In this document: piece after piece, positions 10,130-21,279 of the stretch | Position numbering within the stretch: position 1 is the first letter of the stretch | Layout: each line of letters starts with the position of its first letter | Assembly (NCBI GenBank): GCA_963575745.1 | Contig: CAUYUJ010018328.1 | Location: forward strand, 143,899-207,898 | DNA length: 64,000 nt | Reading direction: 5' to 3' | From: Prorocentrum cordatum | Taxonomy: Eukaryota > Sar > Dinophyceae > Prorocentrales > Prorocentraceae | The notes under the pieces: generated by a model | What the model was told of the DNA's origin: nothing | Seen by the model: only the letters and a program-made list of their open reading frames with translations | Databases searched by the model: none | Translations under genes and position numbers: made by a program

Positions 10130-11615
10130 TGTTCCCAACCATCCTGTGGTGTTGGGTCCTCGTTTTGAAGGGACAGCGCCCCGCGCTCCTCCTCTCCTCT
10201 CCTCCTCCCCCTCCTCCCTCCTCTCCTCCCTGCCTCTGCTCTCTCGCATGCTCATTTCGGCGCACCCCTCACACGCTTCGTGGCCCCATAGGGAGCTCCA
10301 CTGAAGGTCCCAGTGACAGGGTCCGCATGCAGTTCCACCCCCATTTCGGCGCACCCCTCGCACGTTTCACGGCCCCATAGGGTGCTCCACCGAAGGCCCC
10401 AGTGGCAGGGTCCGCATGCAGTTCCACTTCCATTTCGGCGCACTCCTCACACGTTCCGTTGCCTCATGGGGTGCTCCGCCGAAGGCCCCAGCGGCAGGGT
10501 CCCCATGCAGTTCCACCCCAATCTCGTCGCACTCCTCACACGTTTCGTGGCACCATCGGGTGCTCCTCTGAAGGCCCCAGTGGCAGGGTCCGCATGCAGT
10601 TCCACCTCTATTTCGGCGCACTTCTTACGCTTTTCGCGGCCCCATAGGGCGCTCCGCCGAAGGCCCAGCGACAGGGTCCGCATGCAGTTCCACCCCCATT
10701 TCGGCACACCCCTCACACGTTTCGTGGCCCCATAGGGTGCTCCACCGAAGGCCCCAGTGGCAGGGTCCGCATGCAGTTGCAAACCTCATTTCGGCGCAAT
10801 CCTCACACGTTTCGTGGCCCCATAGGGTGCTCCACCGAAGGCCCCAGTGGCAGGGCCCGCACGCCGTTCCACCCCAATCTCGTCGCACTCCTCACACGTT
10901 TCGTGGCACCATATGGAGCTCCACCGAAGGCCCCAGTGGCAGATCCGCATGCAGTTCCACCTGCATGTCGACACACCCCTCACGCGTTTCGTGGCCCCTA
11001 TGGGGTGGGTGCTCCGCCGAAGACCACAGTGGCAGGGTCCGCATGCAGTTCCAACTCCATTTCGGCGCACCCCTCACACGTTTAGTGGCCCCATATGGTG
11101 CTCCACCGAAGGCCCCAGTGGCAGGGTCCGCATGCAGTTCCACCCCCCCATTTCGTCGCACTCCTCCCACGCTTCGTGGCCCAATAGGGAGCTCCACCGA
11201 AGGCCCCAGTGACAGGGTCCGCATGCAGTTCACCCCCAATCCGTCGCACCACTCACACGTTTCGTGGCCACATTGGGTGCTCCACCGAGGGCCCCAGTGG
11301 CAGCGCCTGCATGCAGTTCCATCCTTCATTTCCGCGCACCCCTCACACGCTTCGTGTCCCCATAGGGAGCTCTGCCAAAGGCCCAAGTGGCAGCGCCCGC
11401 ACGCGGTTCACCCTGCATTGCGGAGCATCCCACACGTTTCGTGGCCTCACATGCGGCTCCACCGACGGCTCTGGTGGCAACGTCCGTATGGCGTACTCGT
11501 GTCAATTTTGGCATACCCGTCACACGCGCCGTGGCCCCAGAGAGAGGACCACCGAGTTCGATACCCACAACTGCGTTACTCACAACTGCACATGGTCGGG
11601 TCCTTCGCCAGGATC
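10130..11615 (+). repeat. composite repeat B: leader, 89-bp array of about 15 units, tail
   Basis: Same structure and orientation as copy A: leader at ~10131-10250, array at ~10255-11550, tail at ~11550-11613. The last unit is a divergent variant (GACGGCTCTGGTGGCAACG, GTATGGCGTACTCG) also found as the last unit of copy A but not seen in copy C. That places A and B closer to each other. The leader begins CCCAACCATC and the tail contains GCACATGGTCGGGTCC (ATGGTTGGG in copy A), so the ends are weakly inverted relative to each other. Confidence 0.85.
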
Positions 11616-11674
11616 AGTTTACATGCTTCGCTCCTTTGCTCACCTGCTTTCCCTCCGTACTGATTTCTATCGTT

Positions 11675-11716
11675 TCCGTAGCCATTTTGGCTCAAGGTCC
11701 GTAGCGCTGGCTCAGG
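11675..11716 (+). other. intact dinoflagellate spliced leader plus degenerate second copy
   Basis: Positions 11675-11696 read T, CCGTAGCCATTTTGGCT and CAAG, a full match to the 22-nt DinoSL (D = T). It is followed at once by TCCGTAGCGCTGGCTCAGG (11698-11716), which looks like an older, decayed SL. A tandem SL and SL relic is the known footprint of an mRNA that was trans-spliced, reverse transcribed and inserted more than once. It is not a typical SL-RNA gene: no GT donor-intron-Sm-site cassette is evident. It lies directly upstream of the LINE ORF1. Confidence 0.9.
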
Positions 11717-11859
11717 GACCTTGACATTGGCGCGAGGGGTAAGCGGCCCTCACAGTCTTTCACGTACTTTCTCAGCATACTCAACCTCTCGGCGCTTTCG
11801 TTTCTCGTGCAGGTGCCCGCCTGCGCGCCCCGACCCTCGTCACGGCTGGCTCATGGGAC

Positions 11860-13069
11860 TTCTTGCCAGGCAGGATGCTTCTCGTTCGGGGCAGGCTCAG
11901 AACGGGCACACAAGGCAGCGGATGGCATGGGCCAGGCCCTGGTACTACAAGCATTGCTGGTCGAGTTGCACTGGCGATCGGTGGTGGAGTCGAGCGGACC
12001 ATGACAAGTGCCAGTTGTGCAAAGAACACAACGGAACGGCGTTTGGAAGTCTCAAGGAGGTCGTTGGATCGCCCAGCACGAATCTTCGAGCAACGGGCGG
12101 TGCTGGCGGCCGCCAGGCAGAGCTCAAGAAGTTGCGGGCTGAGCTGTCCAGGCCCAAGAGCCAGCAGACACATCAAAGTGGAGGCGGGCCTGACGCCATG
12201 GAGGTCGACGACTTCGGCAAAAGGGCCCGACGCAGACATCAAGCGGGAGCTGGCCGACGTGGGCGCGAACCTCGCGGTGCTGGAGCAGGCGTCGTGTGTG
12301 GAGCTCGTGGAGGCCAGAGACAAGCTGCGAGCCCGTCAAAGCGAACTGCGCAAGCGGCTCGTGGCGGGCAAGAGCTTGGACACTAGACTCAAGGATATCT
12401 CATTCCAGCACCAGAAGTTGGAGAAACGCAAGGAAAAGCAGGAGCAACACGCCATCTCGTTGCGCGAGAAGGTGCGTGCCGCGGAGACGGCGGTCACGGA
12501 GGCCAGCACGGCGCTGGACCGCCTCTGCGCCGAGCTTCCCGAGCTCGAGGGGGAGCGCCGCCATCTGGTGGCGCAGGTGCCGCGGCCGCAGGCCAGCGAG
12601 ACACTGTCGCTCGGCCAGGTGCTGCCCGTCGCATCCGAGGAGCTGTCCGTGGACGCTGGGCGAGCTGCTGGCCTCCTTCGGCGGGTCGGGCGACCTGGCG
12701 GCGCGGCTCCACGGCTGCTTGGAGGAGGTGCGCGGTGCGGAGGCGGCCCACCGTGCGGAGCAGCAGCGCCGAGCGGCGGAGGCGGCTGCGGCGTCTCAGC
12801 AGGCCGCGGGGCGTGGCCCCGCGGCCGCGGCCGCGGCCGCCACCCCAGGCACAGCTCCCGCGGGTGAGGCGGCCAACGGAGCTGGAGCCGCCGCCCCTGG
12901 CACGCCGTCCTGGATCCCCCGCGCCGACGGGGACCCAGAGGTGCTGCGGGCCTTCCTCCAGTCGGTCAACATGCAGGTACCAGACGACGACGAGGAGCTG
13001 CGTGATGCAGTCAAGAGGGCAGGCGAGTCGCTCTCGATTTTTGCCAAGAAACAGCGGTGTGCTGTATGA
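11860..13069 (+). pseudogene. LINE ORF1: zinc finger plus coiled coil
   Basis: The product can be followed through three frames. Frame 3 (to ~12240) carries WYYKHCW ... DKCQLCKEHNG, a CxxC-type zinc-finger remnant, and a short coil (RQAELKKLRAELSRP). Frame 1 (~12240-12660) is a strong coiled coil (KLEKRKEKQEQHAISLREKV, then ELEGERRHLVAQ). Frame 2 (~12655-13069) has LGELLASFGGSGDLAARL, an Ala-rich stretch and an acidic end (PDDDEELRDAVKRAGES). Nucleic-acid-binding and oligomerising ORF1 proteins are usual in LINEs. At least two frameshifts make it non-functional. Confidence 0.65.
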
Positions 13070-13088
13070 TAGACTGTGCCGCCTCCGC

Positions 13089-13800
13089 ATCATGATGATG
13101 CAAGTGGTGACAGTTAATTCTCCCGGCCACGGGCCTCTGGCGGAGATGCTGGAGGCGGAGCGGCCCGCCTTGGGCACGGGGCTGTCGGCCCCCTTCTGCC
13201 AGGGGCACCACCTGATCAGCGACGAGCTAGGGCCATTCCAGGCTAGGCTTGCTGCAGCAGGGTATCATGGTGTGCGGGCGGCAGCGGAGCCGACGGATAC
13301 CCGAGGGACACGCGGAGGTGTAGCAGATTACGTGCCCGCCGCTGGCCCCAGCGGGGGCGATCGTGCCTTCCAGGGCTGTGGCCGCTCATGTGCATTCTAA
13401 GATGAAAGGTGGTTTCGTAGCGATCTCGGCATATCTGTGGGTTGACGAGCTGTTTGGACCAAACAATATCATATTGCTGACGGAGATCGCAGGCTACGCC
13501 AACCGTGTGCAGGCAATTGGTTATGACTGGGTGTTGGGCGCAGATTTCAATATGAACCCAGCGTTACTGAAGACTTGGGCCACATCCATTGGCGGCGCCA
13601 TAGTGTCGACGACCACGCCTACATGCACCCAGGCCATCCCTGGCACGGTGATCGATTTTTTGCTATGAGTGCGAACATGGCGATTCGCACGTCGGCGCCC
13701 GAGGTCTGCTTGACGGCCAACCTTGCGCCTCGTCGGCCCGTCTGTGCGCAGGCACTCGGGCCTAATGCCGCCATGTGGGTGCGCGTGGCGCGGCAGCCGA
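13089..13800 (+). pseudogene. LINE apurinic-type endonuclease domain, decayed
   Basis: The fold can be followed through three frames. Frame 3 has VVTVNSPGHGPLAEML and QGHHL (the family has QEHHL, so the metal-binding Glu is Gly here). Frame 1 has WVLGADFNMNP (the GDFN motif) and VIDF. Frame 3 resumes with FAMSANMAIRTSAPEV and LAPRRPV (the catalytic His of HRPV is Arg here). This endonuclease would nick target DNA for target-primed reverse transcription. The replaced Glu and His and two frameshifts indicate an inactive remnant. Confidence 0.65.
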
Positions 13801-14339
13801 AGGCCGTGCCTGTGCTGGCGCCGCCTGGCTGCGCCCGCTACCCCAGGGACTGGGCCGCCTTCTGTCGCGACGTGAAGCTTGCGACCTCGGCCGGGGAGCT
13901 CGCGACCTTCTGGGGGCCCCGCGGTGTGCGGCGTCGAGCAGGAGCTGCTGGACAGGCGCGACATCATAGGGCCCAACCGCAAGATTACGAGGGCCGTGAT
14001 GGGCCGCTTGAAGTGGTCTGGAAGCAGGTGAAGATGGTGGTGCGCACGAGGCTGCCGAATGCGGACGTTGCGTACTCAGCATGGACGACGGCGGCGAGAT
14101 GGGCACGGCAGAGAGGACGTGTGAATCAGGCTCTCTCGACGCGCGTGCCGAAGCTTAGCGAGGAGTGTGATGGCCAGCAGCGGCGCCCGGAGCGGGTCGC
14201 GCGCATCCTGTTCGGGGCCCAGGCGTTCATGAGGAACGTCGCGCGGCGGCGCAAGATCCTCGAGGCTCTAGACCAGCTGACGCGCATTTTTTCGGTCAGG
14301 TCTGGATGTCTTTGGCGATCCAGCGACTGGCCATTTGAT

Positions 14340-15940
14340 TCAGCGAATCCTGGGCCAGGCCGAGTCTCGCCAGGCCAGGTTCCTGGCCCAGAAGGATGAG
14401 TCTTGGAAGGCCTGGGTTCGGAGCAGTTTTTTGGGCGATGCTCGGGGCGCGCATAGGTTTTCCAGGGGCAGAGGACTCCGGGAGACGATCGAGGCGACCT
14501 GGCGAGCGCAGCCATGCGAGCTGGCTGATGCGAGTTGCTCGGGCTGGGCCCACATTTGGTCGACCCACGGATGCCGCGAGCCCGAGCTCCCGCCCGATTT
14601 CGATGATTTGCCGTCGCTCCCCGACATCGCGATTGCCGATGCGCGAGCGGCGATTGCCAAATTCACTCCTCGCACTGCGGTGGGATGCCTGAGCATTCAC
14701 CCGAGGTCCTTGCAGTATCTGTCTGACGGCATCCTGGCGGCTCTCGCCGCCCTTCTCATGGGCTTCGGGCGAGTGGGGTTTTGGCCCACGGGACGGCTCG
14801 TCAGTCGCCTCGTTCGGCCGGCAAAGCCAGACGGCGGCCACCGTTTAATCGCCCTCCTCGACTCCCTCCTCCGCGTCTGGGGCCGACTGCGCAGAGCCGT
14901 GTCCGAGAAGTGGGAGCTCGCCGCTGGAATTGAGCCCCTCAACGACGCGTTCTTGGGGGCGGGGAGGGTGTGGGGGGGGGCTCAAGCGATTCAGCCTTCG
15001 ATTTAAATTTGGCCGCCGAGGTAGCGAAGGCGCGCGGGCATCACAGCGTCGCGCTGCTGCTAGACATGGTCAAATGCTATGAGATGATCAAGTTGTCTGT
15101 TTTGTTTCAGGTGTTTCGCCGGGTGGGCTTTCCTCTCAGGTTGGGACGGGTGCTCATTCAGAGCTGCGCGGCCCCCAGACGGGTCGACGCGTTTGGGTCT
15201 TTGTCCGAAGCATGCGTAAGTTTTCAGGGCATGCTTGCAGGGTGCTCGGCGGCATCCGCAGTCATGCTAGCTGTTTTGCTCCAGCCTGTCAGCTCGGTCG
15301 CGTCGCGCTTCCCGTCCGTGAGAGCTCGAGTGCTCATGGACGACGTGTCCTTGCAGTGGGACGGACCTGTCAATCATGGAGCGAAGGTGGTCCCAGCGGC
15401 GGCGCGCGAGCTGTGTCGAGCGGTCGCCCCGACTGGCCTTTTTTTGCAGCCGAACATGTCAGGGCATGTTGCATCGAGTCTGGCCGCAGGGAAAATATTG
15501 CCTCGGCTGGCCGCTTCATCGGTTTTAAGCATCAAACGCACATGCGCAATCTCGGCCACGACCTGCATGGACGGCGAGTCCTTAGGGTAATGGGAGCTCG
15601 CAGGAAAAGCCAGTTAGATTCACGTAGGCAGAGGCTCACGGCCCCGCGTCGATCGGCGGGTGGTGAGAGGGCGGCGGGGCTCTGGAGGACGGGACTGGTG
15701 CCATCGGGCAGCCACGGCGCTGCGGTCTCAGGTGCCACCGACGCCACTCTTCGTTCGCTCCGATCGCTTGCAGCATCCTTGTTCGGCGCCAAAGGCCGTA
15801 GTCATGTGACGCCGTACTTGTGCACTCATAGAGACAGGTTCTACGACCCAGTGTTTGACGCGACGGTGCCACTCGTGTTTAGATTTTGTTGTTGGGTCTG
15901 GGAAGGGCGCGCGCGTGATTCTGACGCGCGCTGCGCATGA
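14340..15940 (+). pseudogene. LINE reverse transcriptase domain, frameshifted
   Basis: Frame 1 carries the fingers region (VGFWPTGRLVSRLVRPAKPD, then GGHRLIALLDSLLRVWGRLR, like the KPDGG-RPI-L...RVW pattern of LINE RTs). Frame 3 (14970-15590) carries motif A (VALLLDMVKCYEMI), motif B (FQGMLAGCSAASA) and motif C (VLMDDV), so both motif C aspartates remain. Frame 2 carries the thumb (HMRNLGHDLHGRRVLRVMG ... RRQRLTAPRRSAG). Three frames are needed. A linker with further frameshifts (13.8-14.3 kb) joins it to the endonuclease. Confidence 0.75.
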
Positions 15941-16330
15941 GAGCACGCCTCGAACGCCCTCAGCTCCACCCCCCACTGGTCGAAGGTCAGGGGGTCCATG
16001 GGAGCTGTGATGATTTCTTTGCAGCGTGTCGGCTGGGATCTTGTCCGGCCGCATCATATAAGGACTGGCCAGCAGCAGGTGCTCTCACTTTTGAACGCGT
16101 CCCCTGCAGACGTGCGAGTGCTGCTGAGGGAATACATCAGTAGAGCCCAGGGGATTCAGATTGTGTCTAGCCTCCCCGAGACCCACGGCCACGAGGTTGT
16201 CTGGGTTCGAACTCTTCGGTTGGACTTCCAGAGGCTCCAGGGCGCCTGTAGGAACTGTCTCAGGGCTCTCTGGTCTGGAGCCATGTGGCCACCCGCGCGT
16301 GAGTTCCAGACCGGATATGCTTCCAGTAGC

Positions 16331-17190
16331 AAGTGCGATGTTTGTCATCACCAGCAAGGAACTTCCGGCCATCAGTTTTACGAATGCGAGGGGCTCTGGG
16401 CTGCGAGCGACGACCCGGATGAGAGCCTTGTTCTGCCCGATGATTGTTCTGAGCACCGTAAATGGCTGAGTGAGCAGGCGTTTGGGACCCCTCCCGACTT
16501 CGATGCTCCTGAATTGGTTTGCGGTTTGCCTTCTCTTCCTGTCGTGATCCCTACTGCCGCCACCCATGCCGCAGTTTTTTTCGTGGGGTGCGACCGCCGC
16601 GCCTAGGGGATTTCGGCTATACGCGGACGGGAGTGGCCTGGCGTCGGGAACCCCAGAGGTCCCGCGCTGTGGCTGGTCGGTGGTGGCCGTCGCCCCTGGG
16701 GGATGGCCCGTGCGGGCTGAGTTCGGGCCCCTGTCGGGGCCTGTCCAAACGGTCCCGCGGGCCGAACGCCAGGCCATCCTCCACGCTCTGAAGGTTGGGC
16801 CTTGGGGCCTGGAATTTGTGTCTGGCCATTTGTCTGCGGTCAAGGAAGGTGTGAAGGTGTGTCCTGGGGCCATGGATTGGCTGCAGGCACGGCCAAGCAC
16901 GCATCGATTTGGCGGCAAGTTTTTGAGCTGTACAGGGGCACGCCTGAGAGGCCTGTTTTCCGCTGGCCCCCTGCGCATTTTGATTGGGTAAGGTTCTAGA
17001 GGGCCAGGCGTCTTCCTGGGAATCGCTCGGCACGAGGGTCGTCGATTGCATCGGAAACGCTTGGGCCGACTTCTTTGCTAGGCTCGGAGCAGCGGGGCAC
17101 CAAGTGCCAGAAGTTGTCACAGCACAGCTGCGCGAGGAGCTCAACGAGTGCTACCGTGCGTTTGATTTCCTCTCGCGCGCTGCGCAGCAT
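16331..17190 (+). pseudogene. LINE CCHC knuckle and RNase H domain
   Basis: Within the frame-2 ORF from 15998, CDVCHHQQGTSGHQFYEC gives a C-x2-C-x8-H-x4-C knuckle typical of the C-terminus of LINE ORF2. RNase H follows in frame 3 (16566-16991) with LYADGSG (first Asp), CGWSVVAV and VPRAERQAILHAL (Glu). Where the third Asp is expected I read VSGHLS, so it appears lost. Frame 1 then supplies GNAWADFFARLG, the last Asp motif. RNase H removes the RNA template strand. Two frameshifts and a missing Asp imply inactivity. Confidence 0.7.
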
Positions 17191-17503
17191 GCTGCTGCAT
17201 CGGCTCCTGAGCTACCAGCGCCTGTGCGAGTGCGTGGGGATGGTGTCCCCAAACTCGTTTTGCTTTCACACGATCTGGAGGCGGTGGACGGGGCTGCGGG
17301 GGGCGCGAGGGCCTCCCACCGTCCTCCACCTTTACCTCTCCTCTGTGCGTGCCTGGCGGCGCGGCGGCGTCCCACCTAGGGCGCGAAGTGCCGCCGCCCA
17401 GGATGCCCTCAGGACCCTGGGGCTTGAGGCCTCCGCTGATGCCTCGATGGAGCCGGCAGGCACAGTTGTCTTTGAGGCCACCAAGCTTCTGGCCGATTCT
17501 TGA

Positions 17504-18541
17504 TATGCCGCCGATGTGCGGCGCATGGTCTAATTGAAGCGCCGCGCTGGCGCAAGCTTCTAGCCCCGTGTGTGGGCGTGGCGTTCACGGGCCAAGCTTG
17601 GTTCCGGGACGAGGCGCTGGCTGGTCGTGAGCCGCGCCCTTCGCCCAATCAGGGGTAGCGCCGACGCATTGCGCAGGCGCCGCCTCAGACTGAACGCTGG
17701 CGTAGCTCGGTGCGCCCGTGCGCGCCCTTCCCTGTGGAGGCACGGCCTCCCCCCAGGCCTGCGCGGCTAGCTTCCGTCCCGTCGGATGCCAGACCTTTGC
17801 TGTTCCCTGTTCCCTCATTTCTGTCGTTTTCCTCCCGCCTCACATCTGACCGATGGGCGCTGTGTGCGCGGCGACTTCTTCTTGGCGTCCTTCTTTTGGT
17901 GTCGCGACTTTTTTGCCTCTCGGCGGTCATAGTGTTCTCCTGTCTCATGTCGAGTGTCTGCGTGGAGGCTTTCCAATGGTAGGATGATCTTTTCATGGAG
18001 CTCGATCTCTGTAGTTACCGTGATGTGTGCTTCACTGGGAGAAGGTGGACGTCGTGTTTCGTGTTGATCAGATGCTGCATGCTATGTGTCACGCAGAGGT
18101 GCTTGTGGGCATGTCGGCCGAGCTACACTGTTCTGGGGGTGCCCGAGGTTCGGTGCTGGGTGAGACGCGCTGACTTCGATTTGATTTGGGGTGCCAGCGA
18201 GGCCGTGAACCCTTGTGTTACCAGCTTTCGCCTCCTTCAGTGCCGCCGACGTTGAGAATTACATTTGGGGGCTACGATAGCTTCGCGCCGCGTTGCCGCG
18301 GCGGCGGCCCCAGCGCGGGCGCTCAAGGTTGAACGCTTGCTCTGGCCTCGAACCGGCCGATATCGAACCATCTGCGCTATCGCAAAGCCGCGTCGTTCAA
18401 GATTGAACGATCCACGCGGTGTTAAAAAGCACTGTCGACGTCATCGCGACATGAACCTGCCGTAACGCCGATGTGCTGATCCCAGAGGAGGGATGTGTGA
18501 CAATGTCTTGGATTGCATGGGTTCCCCAGACGGCGCGCGAG
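17504..18541. other. LINE 3' region or intergenic; nothing recognised
   Basis: No domain, terminal repeat or RNA gene was found. The sequence may contain the LINE 3' UTR, but I cannot place its end. Confidence 0.4.
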
Positions 18542-18619
18542 GCACAGGATGATGATCAAGGAGAAGATTGTGATGCTGATGACGATGATGATGATGATTT
18601 TGATGCTGATGATGCAGAT

Positions 18620-18678
<59 letters not shown>
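18542..18678. repeat. GAT/TGA microsatellite flanking the Copia element (left)
   Basis: Imperfect GAT repeats (18546-18613) become a pure (GAT)n run to 18678. The same GAT-rich sequence resumes immediately after the right LTR (47108), so the Copia element sits inside this microsatellite. TGATG is found on both outer edges of the LTR pair and could be a 5-bp target duplication, but in a GAT repeat this cannot be proved. Confidence 0.85.
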
Positions 18679-18681
<3 letters not shown>

Positions 18682-18931
18682 TCTAAAGTGAGCTGGGTGT
18701 TGCATGTGAGTGGGAACGAGCGTGCATCCGCGGCTGCTTGGCTCAAAGCGGCCGGCCGCCCAGATCTGACTACACCTCAGCGCGAGGTGTGCCATTTGCC
18801 ATCGATACCCAAACTGCTTGAGATGGCTCGCCGCCTACTACTGGGACTATCGTTACTACGGTGCAACAGAGCTGGAGCTTGGCGTCGCCTAAGGCGAAGC
18901 TGCTGGTTGGGCCTCCCAGCCCCTTTCAAAC
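18679..18931 (+). repeat. left LTR of the Copia element
   Basis: It begins AACTCTAAAGTGAG and ends TTTCAAAC, and is repeated at 46854-47107. The ends are not TG...CA, which is unusual. It contains three conserved palindromes: GCGGCCGGCCGC; ACACCTC-AGCGC-GAGGTGT (7-bp stem); and a GCGTCGCC-TAA-GGCGAAGC stem that is perfect in the right LTR. The first ORF of the element starts downstream. Confidence 0.85.
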
Positions 18932-18932
18932 T

Positions 18933-18944
18933 TGGTAGCGGAGC
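18933..18944 (+). promoter_or_regulatory. candidate tRNA primer-binding site
   Basis: TGGTAGCGGAGC starts one base after the left LTR. It resembles TGGTATCAGAGC, the common Copia primer-binding site complementary to initiator methionine tRNA, with two differences. The position immediately inside the LTR supports the role. The cognate tRNA of this organism is not known to me. Confidence 0.55.
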
Positions 18945-19050
18945 TGGCCTATTGTGTTCAGCTCTAGCTCTGCTCCTCACCATCCGCGGCACTATCTGGT
19001 GGACTACTGACGTGGTGGAACATCAGGGTGCAGTGGGTTTGCGCGGAGGA

Positions 19051-20330
19051 ATGTATATGACTACGCAACATAACAAGGACACTTGCAGTGACACCTCTGC
19101 CTACGCGGGGGCCATTTACTTGCGTCCTACATCCCTGCGCTACTACACTCCTGAAGTCCACCCACCTACTCAAATTGGAATCTTCTTCGAAGACATAATG
19201 CATGGAAGCGTGCGATACGGCATTGTGCCGCTTCCATCCCCGCGCAGGCTTACGACCACATGCCGCAAACCCCAACCGACTACATCCGACTACGACCTGC
19301 GAGGCCACTGGATTGGTATTATTATCTTTGGGCTCGCATGGGTCGCTATCGGGTGTGCGGTAGGACATATGCGTGGCGGAGACGACGCAAGAACGACCGG
19401 CCCCCATTGGGACCGGTCCGGTCGAGTACCTTTCCGCGAATTCGTCCGCGAGGTGCATGCCTGGATCAACGTGGCCATTGGCAACGTGACGCCCTCCCAA
19501 CAAGCTGCAGCCTTGCAGCGAGGCTTGGGGGGCCTCGCACAGACCATAGCCATGATATTTCCCCCAGCAGTTATCAATTTCGGCGTTCACATAGGTGGCC
19601 GCCATACCGATGGCGCCACCTACATCATGTCCCACTTAAGTACGAAGTTCGAGAACCTAGAAGAGGAACGCCAACTCAACTCTGGTACAGCTCTCATTGA
19701 TTTCCGAGTCCATACGGGAGAACGGATCGACCAGACTTTGGCGCGCTTCGAGGTAGCCCGCTATGAAGCTGAAACGGCAGGCTTTAACGTCCCCAACTTC
19801 CGAATGCTAGCAGTTATCTTATTCAGAGCCCTTGGAGTGGGGGCGTCGCGTGCACAGCAACTCCTGCTGCCACTAAACCACCGCATGCCGAGGGACCAGC
19901 AACAGTTTGACTCTCTACTTGAACGCATGAGGTCATGTGCTCACATTGCTGAGAGAACCCCTGGCAATATCGGTGGTATTTTCAGTCACGGTCACCGGGC
20001 CGAGACCTTCCACGTTGAGGCAAACACAGGGCAACTTGCTAATAACGTCTGGAATGACGATCCGCAACCAACAGAGACCACTACACTACTGGCTCAGAAT
20101 GGTGGTTCGGCCTCGGGGTCGCAAGACTTCTGGGCCAGGTTTCGGGGGTCGCCCGACGCGGTGGCCCCTGCGCAAGCCACGGCCCTGATGGGCTCAACGG
20201 GGCAACCTGCTGAGTCCGACTTCGACTCCGGTACTGACACCGGCATATCTTCGGACGACGAGGCTACTGCCCTTGCGATGTGCCTACGTACCTTGCGGAA
20301 GAACAACAGGCGCAATTCTTATTCTTAGGA
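19051..20330 (+). pseudogene. Copia Gag-like protein
   Basis: The frame is open from inside the microsatellite; I use the ATG at 19051 because everything earlier is LTR. After an N-terminal region with a hydrophobic stretch (WIGIIIFGLAWVAIGCAVG) comes a Gag-type helical region: GRVPFREFVREVHAWINV, AAALQRGLGGLAQTIAMIFP, YIMSHLSTKFENLEEERQ, IDQTLARFEVARYEAETAGF and LAVILFRALGVGASRAQQLL. This resembles the UBN2/RT-gag helical core of Copia Gag. The frame ends in LRKNNRRNSYS, while the natural continuation (EEQQAQFLFLGYQKHKRRWR) lies in frame 3, so a frameshift near 20285 truncates it. Confidence 0.65.
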
Positions 20331-21275
20331 TACCAGAAACATAAACGCAGGTGGAGGCGATCTGTGAAGAAGCCAGCTCGTAAAGTAGGCCGTATCGTCC
20401 GACGGGCACCCAAAGGAAAAGGCAAGGGTCGAGGTAAGGGTAAAGGTAAGCGGCGGTGATTGCATGGCAGAGGCATGCTAGCATTCCTAACATCCCTTCC
20501 CGGGCCACAGTTTGAAAAGATATTCCTGGGTGCAGGCAGGACCCGTAGGCATACATCAGGACAAGGTAAGGGACGTCGGGGAAACCCGAATGATGCCAAC
20601 GGTAGAATTATGGAATGCGACATATGCCATGGCGCGCAGCACTTTCGCCGCGAATGCCCTCAGGGCGATGGGAGAGGCAGAGGTCCGTCGATGCATCTGG
20701 CTCAAACTGACTCGGATATGCAGTTTGTTGATTGGGAGTCGCTTGTGGCCGACCCTGCCACTGGCTCAGTTGCAGTTGTGAACTTCATGGCTGCCAGATA
20801 TTTGAGTGCCAATATGTCCCTCGAGAATTGTGCCGACGGGCTGTTCGAGGAGGTATTCACTGGCCACAATGATATCGATCTGGCAGACTGGCTGGGCATG
20901 CCCATCGCGGGGCAACCTGCCGATATCGAATTTGTCAAGAACTGCCGCGTGCCCGCCGAAGGAGATGACGAAATGGCGGGGGCGCCCGCGGATTCAGAAG
21001 CCACTATTCCTGCGACAGAGGAGGAACTACAACTGATGCCTTATCCTCGGGTTATTGGCAATCCGACAAACATGGAATTGAGTGGCGATGACTCTTTGCG
21101 GGGAAACCCGCGAGATGTTAGCGACCTGTCTGAGCATATCCAGCGTGAGCTCGGCCACGACGAAGGATTTCAACGTGCATTCGTAGCTTCGGACCGCTCC
21201 ATGGGCCGCCAGGGGCGATCGGCAAGCCGCCAGTCCTGGAGACGCAAGTATCGCGCCGACGACGATGGCGAATAA
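20283..21275 (+). pseudogene. Copia nucleocapsid-like basic tail and CCHC zinc knuckle
   Basis: Frame 3 continues Gag with a basic segment (KKPARKVGRIVRRAPKGKGK) up to a TGA at ~20457. It then continues in the same frame with CDICHGAQHFRRECP, a C-x2-C-x4-H-x4-C knuckle that would bind RNA. An acidic region follows, with AGQPADIEF and AGAPADSEA peptides encoded by the 14-nt hairpin motif. The in-frame stop between the basic tail and the knuckle is a lesion. Confidence 0.65.
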
Positions 21276-21279
21276 TGGG

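Larger units (their letters stand above)
11697..17503 (+). mobile_element. degenerate LINE (non-LTR) retrotransposon
   Basis: In plus-strand order I see a zinc-finger/coiled-coil ORF1, an AP-type endonuclease, a reverse transcriptase, a CCHC knuckle and an RNase H domain, all in LINE order with no LTRs. Every domain is interrupted by frameshifts or stops, and several catalytic residues are replaced, so it is a fossil. A spliced leader sits at its 5' end, suggesting that the source transcript was trans-spliced. The 3' terminus is not clear; recognisable protein ends by about 17.5 kb and no poly-A tail is obvious. Confidence 0.8.

Noticed and set aside
9000-11550. Regularly spaced repeats that could suggest a CRISPR array
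   Set aside because: The repeats are directly adjacent 89-bp units with no unique spacers, in an evidently eukaryotic sequence without cas genes.
18619-20328. 569-codon ORF starting with about 20 Met residues in the GAT run
   Set aside because: The start is microsatellite and LTR; the protein-like part begins after the LTR, so the ATG at 19051 is used.
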